DNA of 64,000 bases from Streptomyces changanensis (lineage in GTDB: Bacteria; Actinomycetota; Actinomycetes; Streptomycetales; Streptomycetaceae), in NCBI RefSeq assembly GCF_024600715.1, contig NZ_CP102332.1:1178001-1242000 (forward strand), read 5' to 3'. Below the pieces are notes generated by a model. That model was not told the origin of the DNA. It ran no database searches and saw only the letters and a program-made list of their open reading frames with translations. Shown here one piece after another: positions 33,136 through 41,114 of this stretch. Both the position numbers and the translations under genes were made by a program. Each line of letters opens with the position of its first letter. Positions within the stretch are counted from its first letter, which is position 1.

Positions 33136-34290
33136 TCAGAAGGCGGAGACGCCCGTGAGGGCGCGGCCGATGATCAGCTTCTGTATCTGGCTCGTGCCCT
33201 CGTAGAGCGTCATGACCCGGGCGTCCCGGAGGAGCTTGCCGACGGGGTACTCGTCGATGTAGCCGTAGCCGCCGAAGACCTGGAGGGCGTTGCCGGCACA
33301 GCGCACGGCGGCCTCCGAGGCGAAGAGCTTTGCCTGCGACGCGGCGGTGGCGAACTCCTCACCGCGGTCGACGAGGTCCGCGACTCGCCAGGTGAGCAGC
33401 CGGGCGGCCTCGACGTCGACGGCGATGTCGCTGATCAGTTCCTGCACCAGCTGGTACGCGGCGATGGGCTTGCCGAACTGCTCGCGCTCCCCCGCGTAGC
33501 CGACGGCGGCGTCGAGCGACGCCTGGGCGATGCCGACGCAGCCGGCGGCGACGGACATCCGGCCCTTGGCGAGGGCGGACATGGCGACGGCGAAGCCCTT
33601 GCCCTCGGGGCCGAGGAGGGCGTCGGCCGGGATCCGGACGTCCTTGAGGACCAGCTCGGCGGTGGACTGGCCGCGCAGGCCGAGCTTGCCGTGGACGGGG
33701 CGGCGGGAGAGGCCGGGCGTGTCGGCCGGGACGAGGAAGGCGGAGACGCCGCGGTGGCCGGGCACGTCCGAGGTGCGGGCGAAGAGGAGGACGACATCGG
33801 CCCAGGTGCCGTTGGTGATGAACATCTTGGAGCCGTTGACCACCCAGTCACCGCCGGGTCCGCGCACGGCCCGCGTGGCGAGGTTCGCGGCGTCGGAGCC
33901 GGTGCCCGGTTCGGTGAGGCCGAAGCAGCCCAGGGCCTCGCCCGAGGTGAGCCGGGGCAGCCAGGCGCGCTTCTGCCGCTCGTCGCCCCAGGCGGCGACG
34001 GTCTTGGCCACGAGCCCGAGCGAGACGGAGACGATGCCGCGCACGGAGGAGTCGCCGCGCCCGAGCTCTTCGGTGACGAGGCAGTACGCGAGGTGGTCCC
34101 CGCCCGAGCCGCCGTACTCCTCGGGGACGGTCAGACCGAGGAACCCGAGCGCGCCGAGCTTGCGCACGATCCCCCGGTCGACGCTCTCGGCCCGGTCCCA
34201 GGCGGCGGCGTGGGGGGCCACCTCGCGCCGGACGAAGTCCCGGGCGAGCCGGCGGACGGCCTCCTGCTCCTCGCTGAGCTCCAGGTTCAC
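33136..34290 (-). CDS. Acyl-CoA dehydrogenase
   Basis: A 384-residue flavoprotein of the short/medium-chain ACAD class. Signatures are CFGLTEPGTGSDAANLATRA (FAD/substrate site) and QVFGGYGYIDEYPVGKLLRD (C-terminal signature). The catalytic Glu lies in MTLYEGTSQIQKLIIGRAL. GTG 34290 has AAGGGGA eight bases upstream, whereas the alternative GTG at 34296 sits too close to that site. It is divergent from a TetR gene, with an operator-like site in the 60-bp gap, so that TetR very likely controls it. Confidence 0.93.
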   Translation of the reverse strand: MNLELSEEQEAVRRLARDFVRREVAPHAAAWDRAESVDRGIVRKLGALGFLGLTVPEEYGGSGGDHLAYCLVTEELGRGDSSVRGIVSVSLGLVAKTVAAWGDERQKRAWLPRLTSGEALGCFGLTEPGTGSDAANLATRAVRGPGGDWVVNGSKMFITNGTWADVVLLFARTSDVPGHRGVSAFLVPADTPGLSRRPVHGKLGLRGQSTAELVLKDVRIPADALLGPEGKGFAVAMSALAKGRMSVAAGCVGIAQASLDAAVGYAGEREQFGKPIAAYQLVQELISDIAVDVEAARLLTWRVADLVDRGEEFATAASQAKLFASEAAVRCAGNALQVFGGYGYIDEYPVGKLLRDARVMTLYEGTSQIQKLIIGRALTGVSAF

Positions 34291-34304
34291 GCGCACTCCC
34301 CTTT

Positions 34305-34323
34305 TAATTACCAGCGCTAGTTT
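34305..34323. promoter_or_regulatory. Operator shared with the aldehyde dehydrogenase promoter
   Basis: Read on the minus strand this is AAACTAGCGCTGGTAATTA. It matches the sequence at 39471-39489 in 15 of 18 positions. It contains the near-palindrome ACTAGCGCTGGT and lies between the divergent acyl-CoA dehydrogenase and TetR starts. A -10-like TACTAT follows at 34338-34343, seven bases before the TetR ATG. Confidence 0.65.
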
Positions 34324-34350
34324 TTTTTGGGCAGCCCTACTATGTGCCGC

Positions 34351-34995
34351 ATGGCCAGACCGCGCAAGCCCCTCCTCAGCCGAGCCCGCATCGTCGACGC
34401 GGCGGCCGCCCTGATCGACGCGGAGGGGCTGGAGGCGGTCTCGACGCGCCGCCTCGCGGCGGAGCTGGGCGTCAGCGGACCGTCGCTGTACAACCACTTC
34501 CGCACCAAGGACGAGATCCTCGAGGCGGTCGCGGACGCGGTGAGCGCGCAGGTCGACCTGACGATGTTCGACGAGGGCGACGACCGCGACTGGCGGACGG
34601 CGCTGCACGACTGGGCGGTCTCCTACCGGGCCGCCCTCACCGACCACCCGAACATCGTCCCCGTGCTCGCCAGCGGCCCCGGGCGGCGGCCCGCCGGGCT
34701 GCGCGTCGCGGACGCGGTCTTCGGGGCGATGGTCCGCGCGGGCTGGCCGCCCGCGCAGGCGACGCACATCGGCGCGCTCATGCGGTACTTCATCACGGGC
34801 TCGGCGCTGGGCTCGTTCGCGCGCGGGTTCGTCGACGACGAGACGGCCTACGACCCGGCGGACTACCCGCACCTGGGCCGGGCGCACCTGCTGGCCGAGC
34901 ACCGGGAGAAGGTCGACGAGGGCGCCTTCGAGACGGGCCTGCGGGCGCTGCTCGACGGACTCGCCGTGCAGTACGCGGCCCTGGCGCGCGCCTGA
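34351..34995 (+). CDS. TetR-family regulator (TetR_C_1 type)
   Basis: A 214-residue regulator. The N-terminus MARPRKPLLSRARIVDAAAA leads into the helix-turn-helix VSTRRLAAELGVSGPSLYNH (about residues 32-51). The effector domain is of the TetR_C_1 type found in tetracycline-repressor-like proteins. ATG 34351 lies seven bases after TACTAT (34338-34343), so the message is probably leaderless. It is divergent from the acyl-CoA dehydrogenase gene. The AAACTAGCG-type operator in the gap recurs at the aldehyde dehydrogenase promoter 5 kb away, extending its likely regulon. Confidence 0.88.
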   Translation: MARPRKPLLSRARIVDAAAALIDAEGLEAVSTRRLAAELGVSGPSLYNHFRTKDEILEAVADAVSAQVDLTMFDEGDDRDWRTALHDWAVSYRAALTDHPNIVPVLASGPGRRPAGLRVADAVFGAMVRAGWPPAQATHIGALMRYFITGSALGSFARGFVDDETAYDPADYPHLGRAHLLAEHREKVDEGAFETGLRALLDGLAVQYAALARA

Positions 34996-35131
34996 CCCGC
35001 CCCCGGCGCCCCGCCCGCGCCCCGACACCGGCCGGTCACGGCCAGGGCGGGGACGCGGACCCGGCTCGGGCCGGGACGCGGGGGCGCCGGTCGTACGGGG
35101 GTCGGCGCGGGGCGTGGGGACGGGGTCGGCA

Positions 35132-35188
35132 CCGGTCGTACCGGGCGTGGTCGACGCCGGTCGTACCGGGCGTGGTCGACGCCGGTCG
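35132..35188. repeat. 25-bp tandem repeat
   Basis: Two perfect 25-bp copies beginning CCGGTCGTACCGGGCGTGG (35132-35156 and 35157-35181) are followed by a 7-bp partial third copy. They lie between the convergent TetR and transporter genes, in a stretch rich in CGGTCGTAC variants from about 35085. No gene is supported there. Confidence 0.85.
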
Positions 35189-35200
35189 CGGGGCGCGGCG

Positions 35201-36529
35201 TCAGCGCCGGCCGGCCCCGGCGGCACGGGAGGCGAGGACCTTGATCGAGAGCAGCGCGACCACCGCCAGCACCATGATGTAGGCGGCCACGGACATCGAG
35301 GTGCCGGTCGCCTCCAGGAGCAGCACCATCAGGAACGGGGCGAGGCCGCCGCCGAGCACGGCGGCGATCTGGTAGCCGAGCGAGGCGCCGGTGTACCGCG
35401 TCTCCGCCGAGAAGAGCTCGGCGAAGAGCGCCGCCTGCGGGCCGTACATGATGCTGAGGAAGCAGCTGGCGACGAAGGTGCCCGCCGCCAGCCAGAGCAG
35501 CGAGGCCGTGTCGATGAGCAGGAACATGGGCACCGCCCACACCAGCAGCCCGGCCGCGCCGAACGCGTACACCCGCAGCCGGCCGACCCGGTCCGACAGG
35601 GCCGCCGCCGCGGGGATCAGCGCCAGCTGCGTGAGGCTCACGCAGAGGGAGACCGTCAGCACGGCGCTGCGCTCCATGGCCAGCTCGCGGGTGGCGTAGT
35701 CGAGGACGCCGGTGACGACGATGTAGAAGGTGGCGGTGTTCACCGCGAACGAGCCGCCGGCCAGCAGCACGGTGCCGAGCTGGTGGCGCAGGACCGTCCG
35801 CAGCGGGGATCGGGGCCGCTCCTTCTCCTGCGCGGCGAGGGCCCGTTCGGCCGCCCGGAACTCCGGCGTCTCCTCGACCCGCGTGTGGATGTACCAGGCG
35901 AGGCCGAGGACGAGGAAGCCCACGAGGAACGGCACCCGCCAGGCCCAGCCGGCGAACGCCGCGTCACCGGTGAGCGCGCCCGCCGCGAGGAAGACGGTGT
36001 TCGCGGTGACCACGCCGATCGGCACGCCCAGCTGGACGAGGCTGCCGTACAGGCCCCGTCTGCCCTCGGGGGCGTACTCGGTGGCCATGAGCATCGCGCC
36101 GCCCCACTGGGCACCGACGGCGAGGCCCTGGAGGACGCGCAGGAGGACGAGGAGCACCGGGGCGGCGATGCCGATCGTCTCGTACGTGGGGAGCAGGCCG
36201 ATGCCCGCGGTGGCGACGCCCATCAGGGTGAGGGCGAGGACCAGCATCGGCTTGCGGCCGCGCCGGTCGCCCAGGTGGCCCGCGATGACGCCGCCGATGG
36301 GGCGGGCGAGGAAGCCGACGGCGAAGGTGGCGAAGGCGGCGAGGACGCCCGCCGAGGGGCTGGCGGCCGGGAAGTAGAGGTCGCCGAGGACGAGGGCGGC
36401 GGCGATGCCGAAGACGAAGTAGTCGTACCACTCGACGGCCGAGGCGAGGGCGGCGGCGGTGGCCACCTTGCGCCGGTGGCGGTCGGTGGGGGCGGCGGTG
36501 GCGGGGGCGGAAGGGGGTGCCGTGTCCAT
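35201..36529 (-). CDS. MFS transporter, metabolite:H+ symporter (MHS) type
   Basis: A 442-residue protein with 12 predicted membrane segments. It has the MHS pattern: AAALASAVEWYDYFVFGIAA in the first span, the loop-2 motif GHLGDRRGRKPML, and RVLQGLAVGAQWGGAMLMATE in span 4. This group imports dicarboxylates, aromatic acids, proline or shikimate. ATG 36529 is used. Its promoter region carries an operator-like dyad at 36589-36604 similar to those at the kinase/acyl-CoA dehydrogenase and SDR genes, which suggests import of a substrate for that pathway. Confidence 0.9.
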   Translation of the reverse strand: MDTAPPSAPATAAPTDRHRRKVATAAALASAVEWYDYFVFGIAAALVLGDLYFPAASPSAGVLAAFATFAVGFLARPIGGVIAGHLGDRRGRKPMLVLALTLMGVATAGIGLLPTYETIGIAAPVLLVLLRVLQGLAVGAQWGGAMLMATEYAPEGRRGLYGSLVQLGVPIGVVTANTVFLAAGALTGDAAFAGWAWRVPFLVGFLVLGLAWYIHTRVEETPEFRAAERALAAQEKERPRSPLRTVLRHQLGTVLLAGGSFAVNTATFYIVVTGVLDYATRELAMERSAVLTVSLCVSLTQLALIPAAAALSDRVGRLRVYAFGAAGLLVWAVPMFLLIDTASLLWLAAGTFVASCFLSIMYGPQAALFAELFSAETRYTGASLGYQIAAVLGGGLAPFLMVLLLEATGTSMSVAAYIMVLAVVALLSIKVLASRAAGAGRR

Positions 36530-36588
36530 GGGAGCACGCTCCGGTGGGTGCGGGACGGAAGGGGGGCGGCGCCTGACTGCCGGGACCG

Positions 36589-36604
36589 TACCGACCGGCT
36601 GGTA
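36589..36604. promoter_or_regulatory. TetR-type operator at the MHS transporter promoter
   Basis: TACCGACCGGCTGGTA is a palindrome with two mismatched pairs. Its reverse strand TACCAGCCGGTCGGTA shares the ten-base core CCGGTCGGTA with 27231-27240. It is 60 bp upstream of the transporter ATG. Confidence 0.6.
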
Positions 36605-36758
36605 TGGAGTCAACGGGCTGGACCGCAACGCTTCTGCGGCGGCGGCGCGGCCCCCCGGCGCCCCTTCCCACGTGCGGGTACGTCCGCCGGCCCGGCCCAC
36701 CGGGGCAGCACGGGCACCCCGGCCGCGCACGGTGCGGCCGGGGTGTCTCGCGGGTGCG

Positions 36759-37841
36759 TCAGAAGACGACCAGGGCGCGCCCGCCCTTCCCCGCCAGCAT
36801 GGCGTCGAACGCTGCCGGGATGTCCGCCAGGCCGATCCGGTCGGTGACGAGGAGTCCGAGGTCGAGGCGGCCGGCGCGGACGTGGTCGGCGAGCACGGGC
36901 AGGTCGCGGGCGGGGTCGCAGTTGCCGTAGACGCAGCCGGACAGCGTGCGGCCCCAGTGGAAGATCTCCAGGGCGTTGAACGTCACCTGCTGGTCCTTGC
37001 CTCCGATGCCGACGACCGTGGTGCGGCCGCCACGCCGGGTGGAGTCCCAGGCGGTCCGGATGGTGGCGGCCCGGCCGACGCACTCGACGGCCACGTCGGC
37101 GCCCCGGCCGCCGGTGAACCCGCGCACCTCCCGGGCGGTGGCGTCCGAGGCGACGACGAAGTCGGTGGCCCCGGCGGCCTTCGCCAGGGCCTCCTTCTCC
37201 GGCGAGACGTCCACCGCGACGATCGGCCCGGCGCCGGCGATGCGGGCCGCCTGGAGGGCCGCCAGGCCGACCCCGCCGACCCCGACGACGACGACCGACT
37301 CGCCCTCGCGGACGCGGGCGGAGTGGTGCACGGCGCCGTAGCCGGTGAGCACGGCGCAGCCGAGCAGGGCGGCGTCGGTCAGCGGCACGCCGTCGGGGAC
37401 GGGCAGGACGCACCGGGCGGGGACGACCGTCTCCTCGGCGAACGCGGCGACGTTCAGGCCCGGGTGGAGCGGGGTGCCGTCCTCGGTGGCGGCGTACACG
37501 CGGCCCACGCCGGCCAGGGCGTCGACGCACAGCCACACCTCGCCGATCGCGCAGTGGTGGCAGGAGCCGCAGGACGGGGCCCAGTTGAGGACGACCTCGT
37601 CACCCGGCGCGACGTGCGTGACGCCCGGCCCGACGGCGAGGACGGTGCCGGCGCCCTCGTGGCCGAGGACGGCGGGTACGGGCACCCGCATGGTGCCGTC
37701 CGACAGGGACAGGTCGGAGTGGCAGACCCCGGCGGCGGCGAGGCGGACCCGGACCTCGCCGGGGCCGGGCTCGGGGAGTTCGATGCCGGTTATCTCCAGC
37801 GGAGACCCGACGGCGGGCAGGACGGCGGCGCGGACGACCAC
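36759..37841 (-). CDS. Zinc-dependent alcohol dehydrogenase (class III-like)
   Basis: A 360-residue medium-chain alcohol dehydrogenase. It has the catalytic zinc segment AAGVCHSDLSLSDG, GHEGAGTV, the structural zinc loop CGSCHHCAIGEVWLC, and the Rossmann motif GVGGVGLAALQAA. It should oxidise a primary alcohol with NAD. GTG 37841 has GGGAG nine bases upstream. It lies 188 bp downstream of the aldehyde dehydrogenase gene on the same strand with no clear terminator between, so the two could form an alcohol-to-acid pathway unit. Confidence 0.9.
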   Translation of the reverse strand: MVVRAAVLPAVGSPLEITGIELPEPGPGEVRVRLAAAGVCHSDLSLSDGTMRVPVPAVLGHEGAGTVLAVGPGVTHVAPGDEVVLNWAPSCGSCHHCAIGEVWLCVDALAGVGRVYAATEDGTPLHPGLNVAAFAEETVVPARCVLPVPDGVPLTDAALLGCAVLTGYGAVHHSARVREGESVVVVGVGGVGLAALQAARIAGAGPIVAVDVSPEKEALAKAAGATDFVVASDATAREVRGFTGGRGADVAVECVGRAATIRTAWDSTRRGGRTTVVGIGGKDQQVTFNALEIFHWGRTLSGCVYGNCDPARDLPVLADHVRAGRLDLGLLVTDRIGLADIPAAFDAMLAGKGGRALVVF

Positions 37842-37859
37842 GATGGGCTTCTCCCGGCT

Positions 37860-38029
37860 CGGGGGCTTGGCAGGGTCAGGACCCGGGGCTCGGCGGGTCG
37901 GGGTTCGGAGCCCCGGGGGTGGTTCGGAGCCCCGGAACGCGGCGGGTCGGGGGTCGGGAGTCGGAGCCCCGGGACTCGGGCCCCGAGGCTCCGGGGTCGG
38001 GGCTCGGGGGCCGGGCTCGGGCTCGGGGA
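37860..38029. repeat. GGGTCGGGGCTCGG-type low-complexity repeats
   Basis: The space between the two dehydrogenase genes is made of short variants of GGTTCGGAGCCCCGG (37902-37916, 37921-37935, partly 37960-37973) and CTCGGGGTCGGGG. Several can pair with each other because GGAGCCCC and GGGGCTC are complementary, so the leader RNA could be highly structured. No coding potential. Confidence 0.7.
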
Positions 38030-39421
38030 TCAGAACTGGAGGGACTTGGTGTGCAGGTACTCGGCGAGGCCGTGCGCGCCGAGCTCGCGGCCGACGCCGG
38101 ACTGCTTGTAGCCGCCGAAGGGGGCGAGCGGGTTGAAGCGGCCGCCGTTGATGTCGACCTGACCCGCCTCCATGCGGCGGGCGAAGGCCACGGCCGCCCC
38201 GGGCTCGCCCCAGACGGCCCCGGCGAGGCCGTACACCGTGCCGTTGGCGATGCGCAGGGCGTCCTCCTCGTCCTCGTACCGGAGGAACGCCACGACCGGG
38301 CCGAAGATCTCCTCCTGGGCGATGGTCATGTCGGGGGTGACGTCGGCGAAGACGGTCGGCGCCACGTAGTAGCCCCGGTCCAGTGGCGGCCGCGGGCCCC
38401 CGGCGACGAGGCGGGCGCCCTCGGCGACGCCCTTCTCGACGTACGCGACGACCCGGTCCCGCTGCGCGGCGCTGACCAGCGGGCCGAGGCGCTCGCCCGG
38501 CCGGTACGCGGTGACGGCCTCGGCGGCGAGCGCCACGGCCTCCTCGTAGCGGTCCGCGCGGACGAGGACGCGGGTGAAGGCGTTGCACCGCTGGCCGGAG
38601 TTGGACATGACGCTGGCGACGCTGGTGGTGACCGCCTTCGCCAGGTCGGCACCGGGCAGGATGACGCTCGCGGACTTGCCGCCGAGTTCGAGGGCGACCC
38701 GCTTGACCGCGCCGCCGGCCGTGGCCCCGATGCGCCGGCCCACGGCGGTGGAGCCGGTGAAGGAGACGAGGTCGACGCCCTCGTGCTCGACGAGCGCCTG
38801 GCCGGCGACGGGGCCGAGGCCGGTGACGAGGTTGAGGACGCCCGGCGGGAAGCCGGCCGTGTCGACGCACTCGGCGAAGAGCCGGGCGGTGAGCGGGGTC
38901 TCCTCGGCCGGCTTGACGACGACCGTGCAGCCGGCCGCGAGGGCCGGGGCGACCTTGGCGACGAGCTGGTGGAGCGGGTAGTTCCAGGGGGTGATGGCGC
39001 CGACGACGCCCACCGCCTCCAACAGCACGGTCGAGTTGCCGACCTTCTCCTCGAACGGGTACGTGGCGAGGAGGTCGGCGTACGAGCCGGTGACGGTGAC
39101 CGGCAGCCCGGCGTGGACCGCGTGGGCGAGCTTGGGCGGGGCGCCGAGCTCCGCGGTGACCGTCGCCGCGATCTCGTCCTGGCGGGCCGCGAGGGCGTCG
39201 CGCAGGGCGGCGAGGCGGGCGGCGCGCTCGGCGGGGGTGGTGGCGGACCAGGCGGGGAAGGCCGCCCGGGCGGCACGCACGGCGGCGTCCACGTCCTGCG
39301 CCGAACCCGCCGGCACCTCGGCGATGACCTCCTCGGTCGCCGGGTTCACCACGGCGATGGTGCCGGCACCGGCGGCGGGCCGCCACGCGCCGTCGATGTA
39401 CATCCCGTCGTGGACCTTCAT
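38030..39421 (-). CDS. NAD(P)-dependent aldehyde dehydrogenase
   Basis: A 463-residue ALDH. It has the oxyanion Asn segment TPWNYPLHQ, cofactor Lys in VVKPAEETP, general base Glu in LELGGKSASVILPGADL and the catalytic Cys in NSGQRCNAFTRVLV. EEIFGPVVAFL and NPLAPFGGYKQSGVGRELG follow near the C-terminus. It oxidises an aldehyde to the acid. ATG 39421 follows AAGGAGA. An operator-like palindrome at 39471-39490 matches the one before the TetR/acyl-CoA dehydrogenase pair. Confidence 0.93.
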   Translation of the reverse strand: MKVHDGMYIDGAWRPAAGAGTIAVVNPATEEVIAEVPAGSAQDVDAAVRAARAAFPAWSATTPAERAARLAALRDALAARQDEIAATVTAELGAPPKLAHAVHAGLPVTVTGSYADLLATYPFEEKVGNSTVLLEAVGVVGAITPWNYPLHQLVAKVAPALAAGCTVVVKPAEETPLTARLFAECVDTAGFPPGVLNLVTGLGPVAGQALVEHEGVDLVSFTGSTAVGRRIGATAGGAVKRVALELGGKSASVILPGADLAKAVTTSVASVMSNSGQRCNAFTRVLVRADRYEEAVALAAEAVTAYRPGERLGPLVSAAQRDRVVAYVEKGVAEGARLVAGGPRPPLDRGYYVAPTVFADVTPDMTIAQEEIFGPVVAFLRYEDEEDALRIANGTVYGLAGAVWGEPGAAVAFARRMEAGQVDINGGRFNPLAPFGGYKQSGVGRELGAHGLAEYLHTKSLQF

Positions 39422-39470
39422 CGCTGTCTCCTTCGGCCTGGCTCGCTGTGCCTGTCGTCCGTCGCCGACC

Positions 39471-39490
39471 AAACTAGCGGCGGTAGTTTT
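39471..39490. promoter_or_regulatory. Operator at the aldehyde dehydrogenase promoter
   Basis: AAACTAGCGGCGGTAGTTTT contains perfect arms AAACTA and TAGTTT around a 7-bp spacer. It aligns without gaps to the reverse strand of 34305-34323 in 15 of 18 positions. It lies about 50 bp before the aldehyde dehydrogenase ATG. The TetR at 34351-34995 is the likely binder. Confidence 0.65.
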
Positions 39491-39545
39491 CCGCCGCCAG
39501 AGGGTGGCGGTGGCGGGTGGGCACGATCCTGCCATCCGCGCCCGC

Positions 39546-40178
39546 TCAGAAGTCGACCCGCACCCGGTCGTCGACGCGCGCGACGGACTCCTGCCCGAAG
39601 GCCCGCCGGTAGCTGTCGCGGACGCGCTCGACGCGAGGGTGGGCGGCGGCCGCGTCGGCGGCCGGGTACAGCAGGACCAGCTCGTACGAGCGCTCCCGCT
39701 GGATCCGGCCGGAGCCGTCGCGCCACTGGCCGCGCCCTTCCTGGACGGTGAGCCCGGCGGGGAAGAGCGGGGTGACCACGCGGTCGACGAACTCCGTGAA
39801 CTGCCGGTCGGTCACCGCGGGGCCGCCGTCGGGCCGCTCGGTGCCGAACAGCAGGCGGGTCTCGGCGTGGGCACGGGCCCCGGCGGGCACGGTGGACCCC
39901 GGCACACCGGCGGCGGGCACGGCGGGGCCCGCGCCGTCGTCGAGCGCGACGTACGCGGTGGGGGCGCCGACCGCGAGGAGGAGCGCGGCGGCGGCGAGGG
40001 CGGTACGGCCCCGGCCCCCGGCGCCACGGGCGACCCGCGTGCGGGCGCGGGTGGGCACGGGCACGGGGCCGGCCGCTGACGCCGAGGCCGGCGCCGCGGC
40101 GGAGGGCGAGGCGGCGGCGGAGGGCGGGGCGGGTACGGAGGGCGGCACGGCGGCGGAGGGCGGGGCGGGTACGGACAC
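39546..40178 (-). CDS. DUF3574 protein, exported or membrane-tethered
   Basis: A 210-residue protein. A Pro/Ala/Ser-rich head of about 45 residues is followed by a basic patch and a hydrophobic segment AALAAAALLLAVGAPTAYVA (around residue 70), so it is tethered with the rest outside. Residues about 110-205 are the DUF3574 domain (ETRLLFGTERPDGGPAVTD, FVDRVVTPLFPAGLTV, RSYELVLLYP). Function is unknown. GTG 40178 with GAGGAG six bases upstream is preferred to the longer frame. It follows the sortase gene on the same strand after a 165-bp gap. Confidence 0.72.
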   Translation of the reverse strand: MSVPAPPSAAVPPSVPAPPSAAASPSAAAPASASAAGPVPVPTRARTRVARGAGGRGRTALAAAALLLAVGAPTAYVALDDGAGPAVPAAGVPGSTVPAGARAHAETRLLFGTERPDGGPAVTDRQFTEFVDRVVTPLFPAGLTVQEGRGQWRDGSGRIQRERSYELVLLYPAADAAAAHPRVERVRDSYRRAFGQESVARVDDRVRVDF

Positions 40179-40343
40179 GCGGGGCTCCTCGGTGGGTGAC
40201 GGGCGGCGCCGGGCCGGCGCGTGGCCGGTCCCACAGTGGCAGGGGACCCGCCCCGGCGTCCGGCGGTCCGCGCCTCCGACCGGCCGCCGGTGAACGGCGC
40301 GGCGGACCCGCGCGCCCCCTCGGGGAGGCACGGGCCCGCCGGT

Positions 40344-41114
40344 TCACGCCCGGTCGGCACCCGCCGGGAGGACGTCGGTGAGGTGGGCGAAGACGACGAC
40401 GTTGGCGGCGTACCCCTTCTTGGGGTCGAAGGCCCCGCCGCAGGTGAGCAGGCGCAGCTCGGGGCGGCCGGTGGACCCGTACACCTCCTCGTCGGGGAAC
40501 TTCTCCTTGCCGTACGTCCGCACGCGGTCGACCGTGAAGACGGCCGTCAGCCCGTCCAGGCGGGTGACCCGGACGGTGTTGCCGCGCTTCAGCGAGTGGA
40601 GGTCGAGGAAGACGGCGGCCCCGGTGCGGGTGTCGCGGTGGCCGACGGCGACGGCCGTGCCCTTCTCGCCGGGTGTGGGCCCGCCGTCGTACCAGCCGAC
40701 GAGGCGGGGGTCGTCGACCGGCGGGGAGCGCAGCCGGCCGGTGGCGTCCAGGCCGAGGCCGATGACGGGGGCCTCGATGGTGATGGCCGGGATGGCCAGC
40801 CGCGCGGCGGGCGACGGGCCGAGGGGGGCGGGCGGCGGTTTCGCGGTGGGCGTCGGCCGCGCGGTGGGCACGGGCGGCGGGCGGACGGCCCGCGGTCCGG
40901 CCCCGCCCGTCGCCCCGGGCGCCGGCGCGGCGGGGGTCGCGGCCTGCTGCCGTGGGGCCGCCACGGGCCGGAGGGCCCCGGACCGCGCGTCGTCCTGGGC
41001 CCACCAGACCCCGCCGGCGACCAGCGCCGCCGTCACCGCCGCCGTCCTGGCGAGGCGGAGCAGGCGCCGCTGCCGGCGGGTGAACCGTGTGTGGCCGGGC
41101 CTACGCGGCGCCAT
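40344..41114 (-). CDS. Class F sortase
   Basis: A 256-residue membrane-anchored transpeptidase. There is a single N-terminal span (AAVTAALVAGGVWWA, about residues 25-40), a long Pro/Ala-rich linker and a C-terminal sortase domain from about residue 105. The active-site His is in AVAVGHRDT and the Cys in LRLLTCGGAF. The Arg normally found a dozen residues after the Cys is not evident, the segment reading GYAANVVVFA. Class F sortases attach surface proteins, but substrates are poorly known. Its ATG overlaps the end of the upstream surface-protein gene by 14 bases. Confidence 0.88.
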   Translation of the reverse strand: MAPRRPGHTRFTRRQRRLLRLARTAAVTAALVAGGVWWAQDDARSGALRPVAAPRQQAATPAAPAPGATGGAGPRAVRPPPVPTARPTPTAKPPPAPLGPSPAARLAIPAITIEAPVIGLGLDATGRLRSPPVDDPRLVGWYDGGPTPGEKGTAVAVGHRDTRTGAAVFLDLHSLKRGNTVRVTRLDGLTAVFTVDRVRTYGKEKFPDEEVYGSTGRPELRLLTCGGAFDPKKGYAANVVVFAHLTDVLPAGADRA

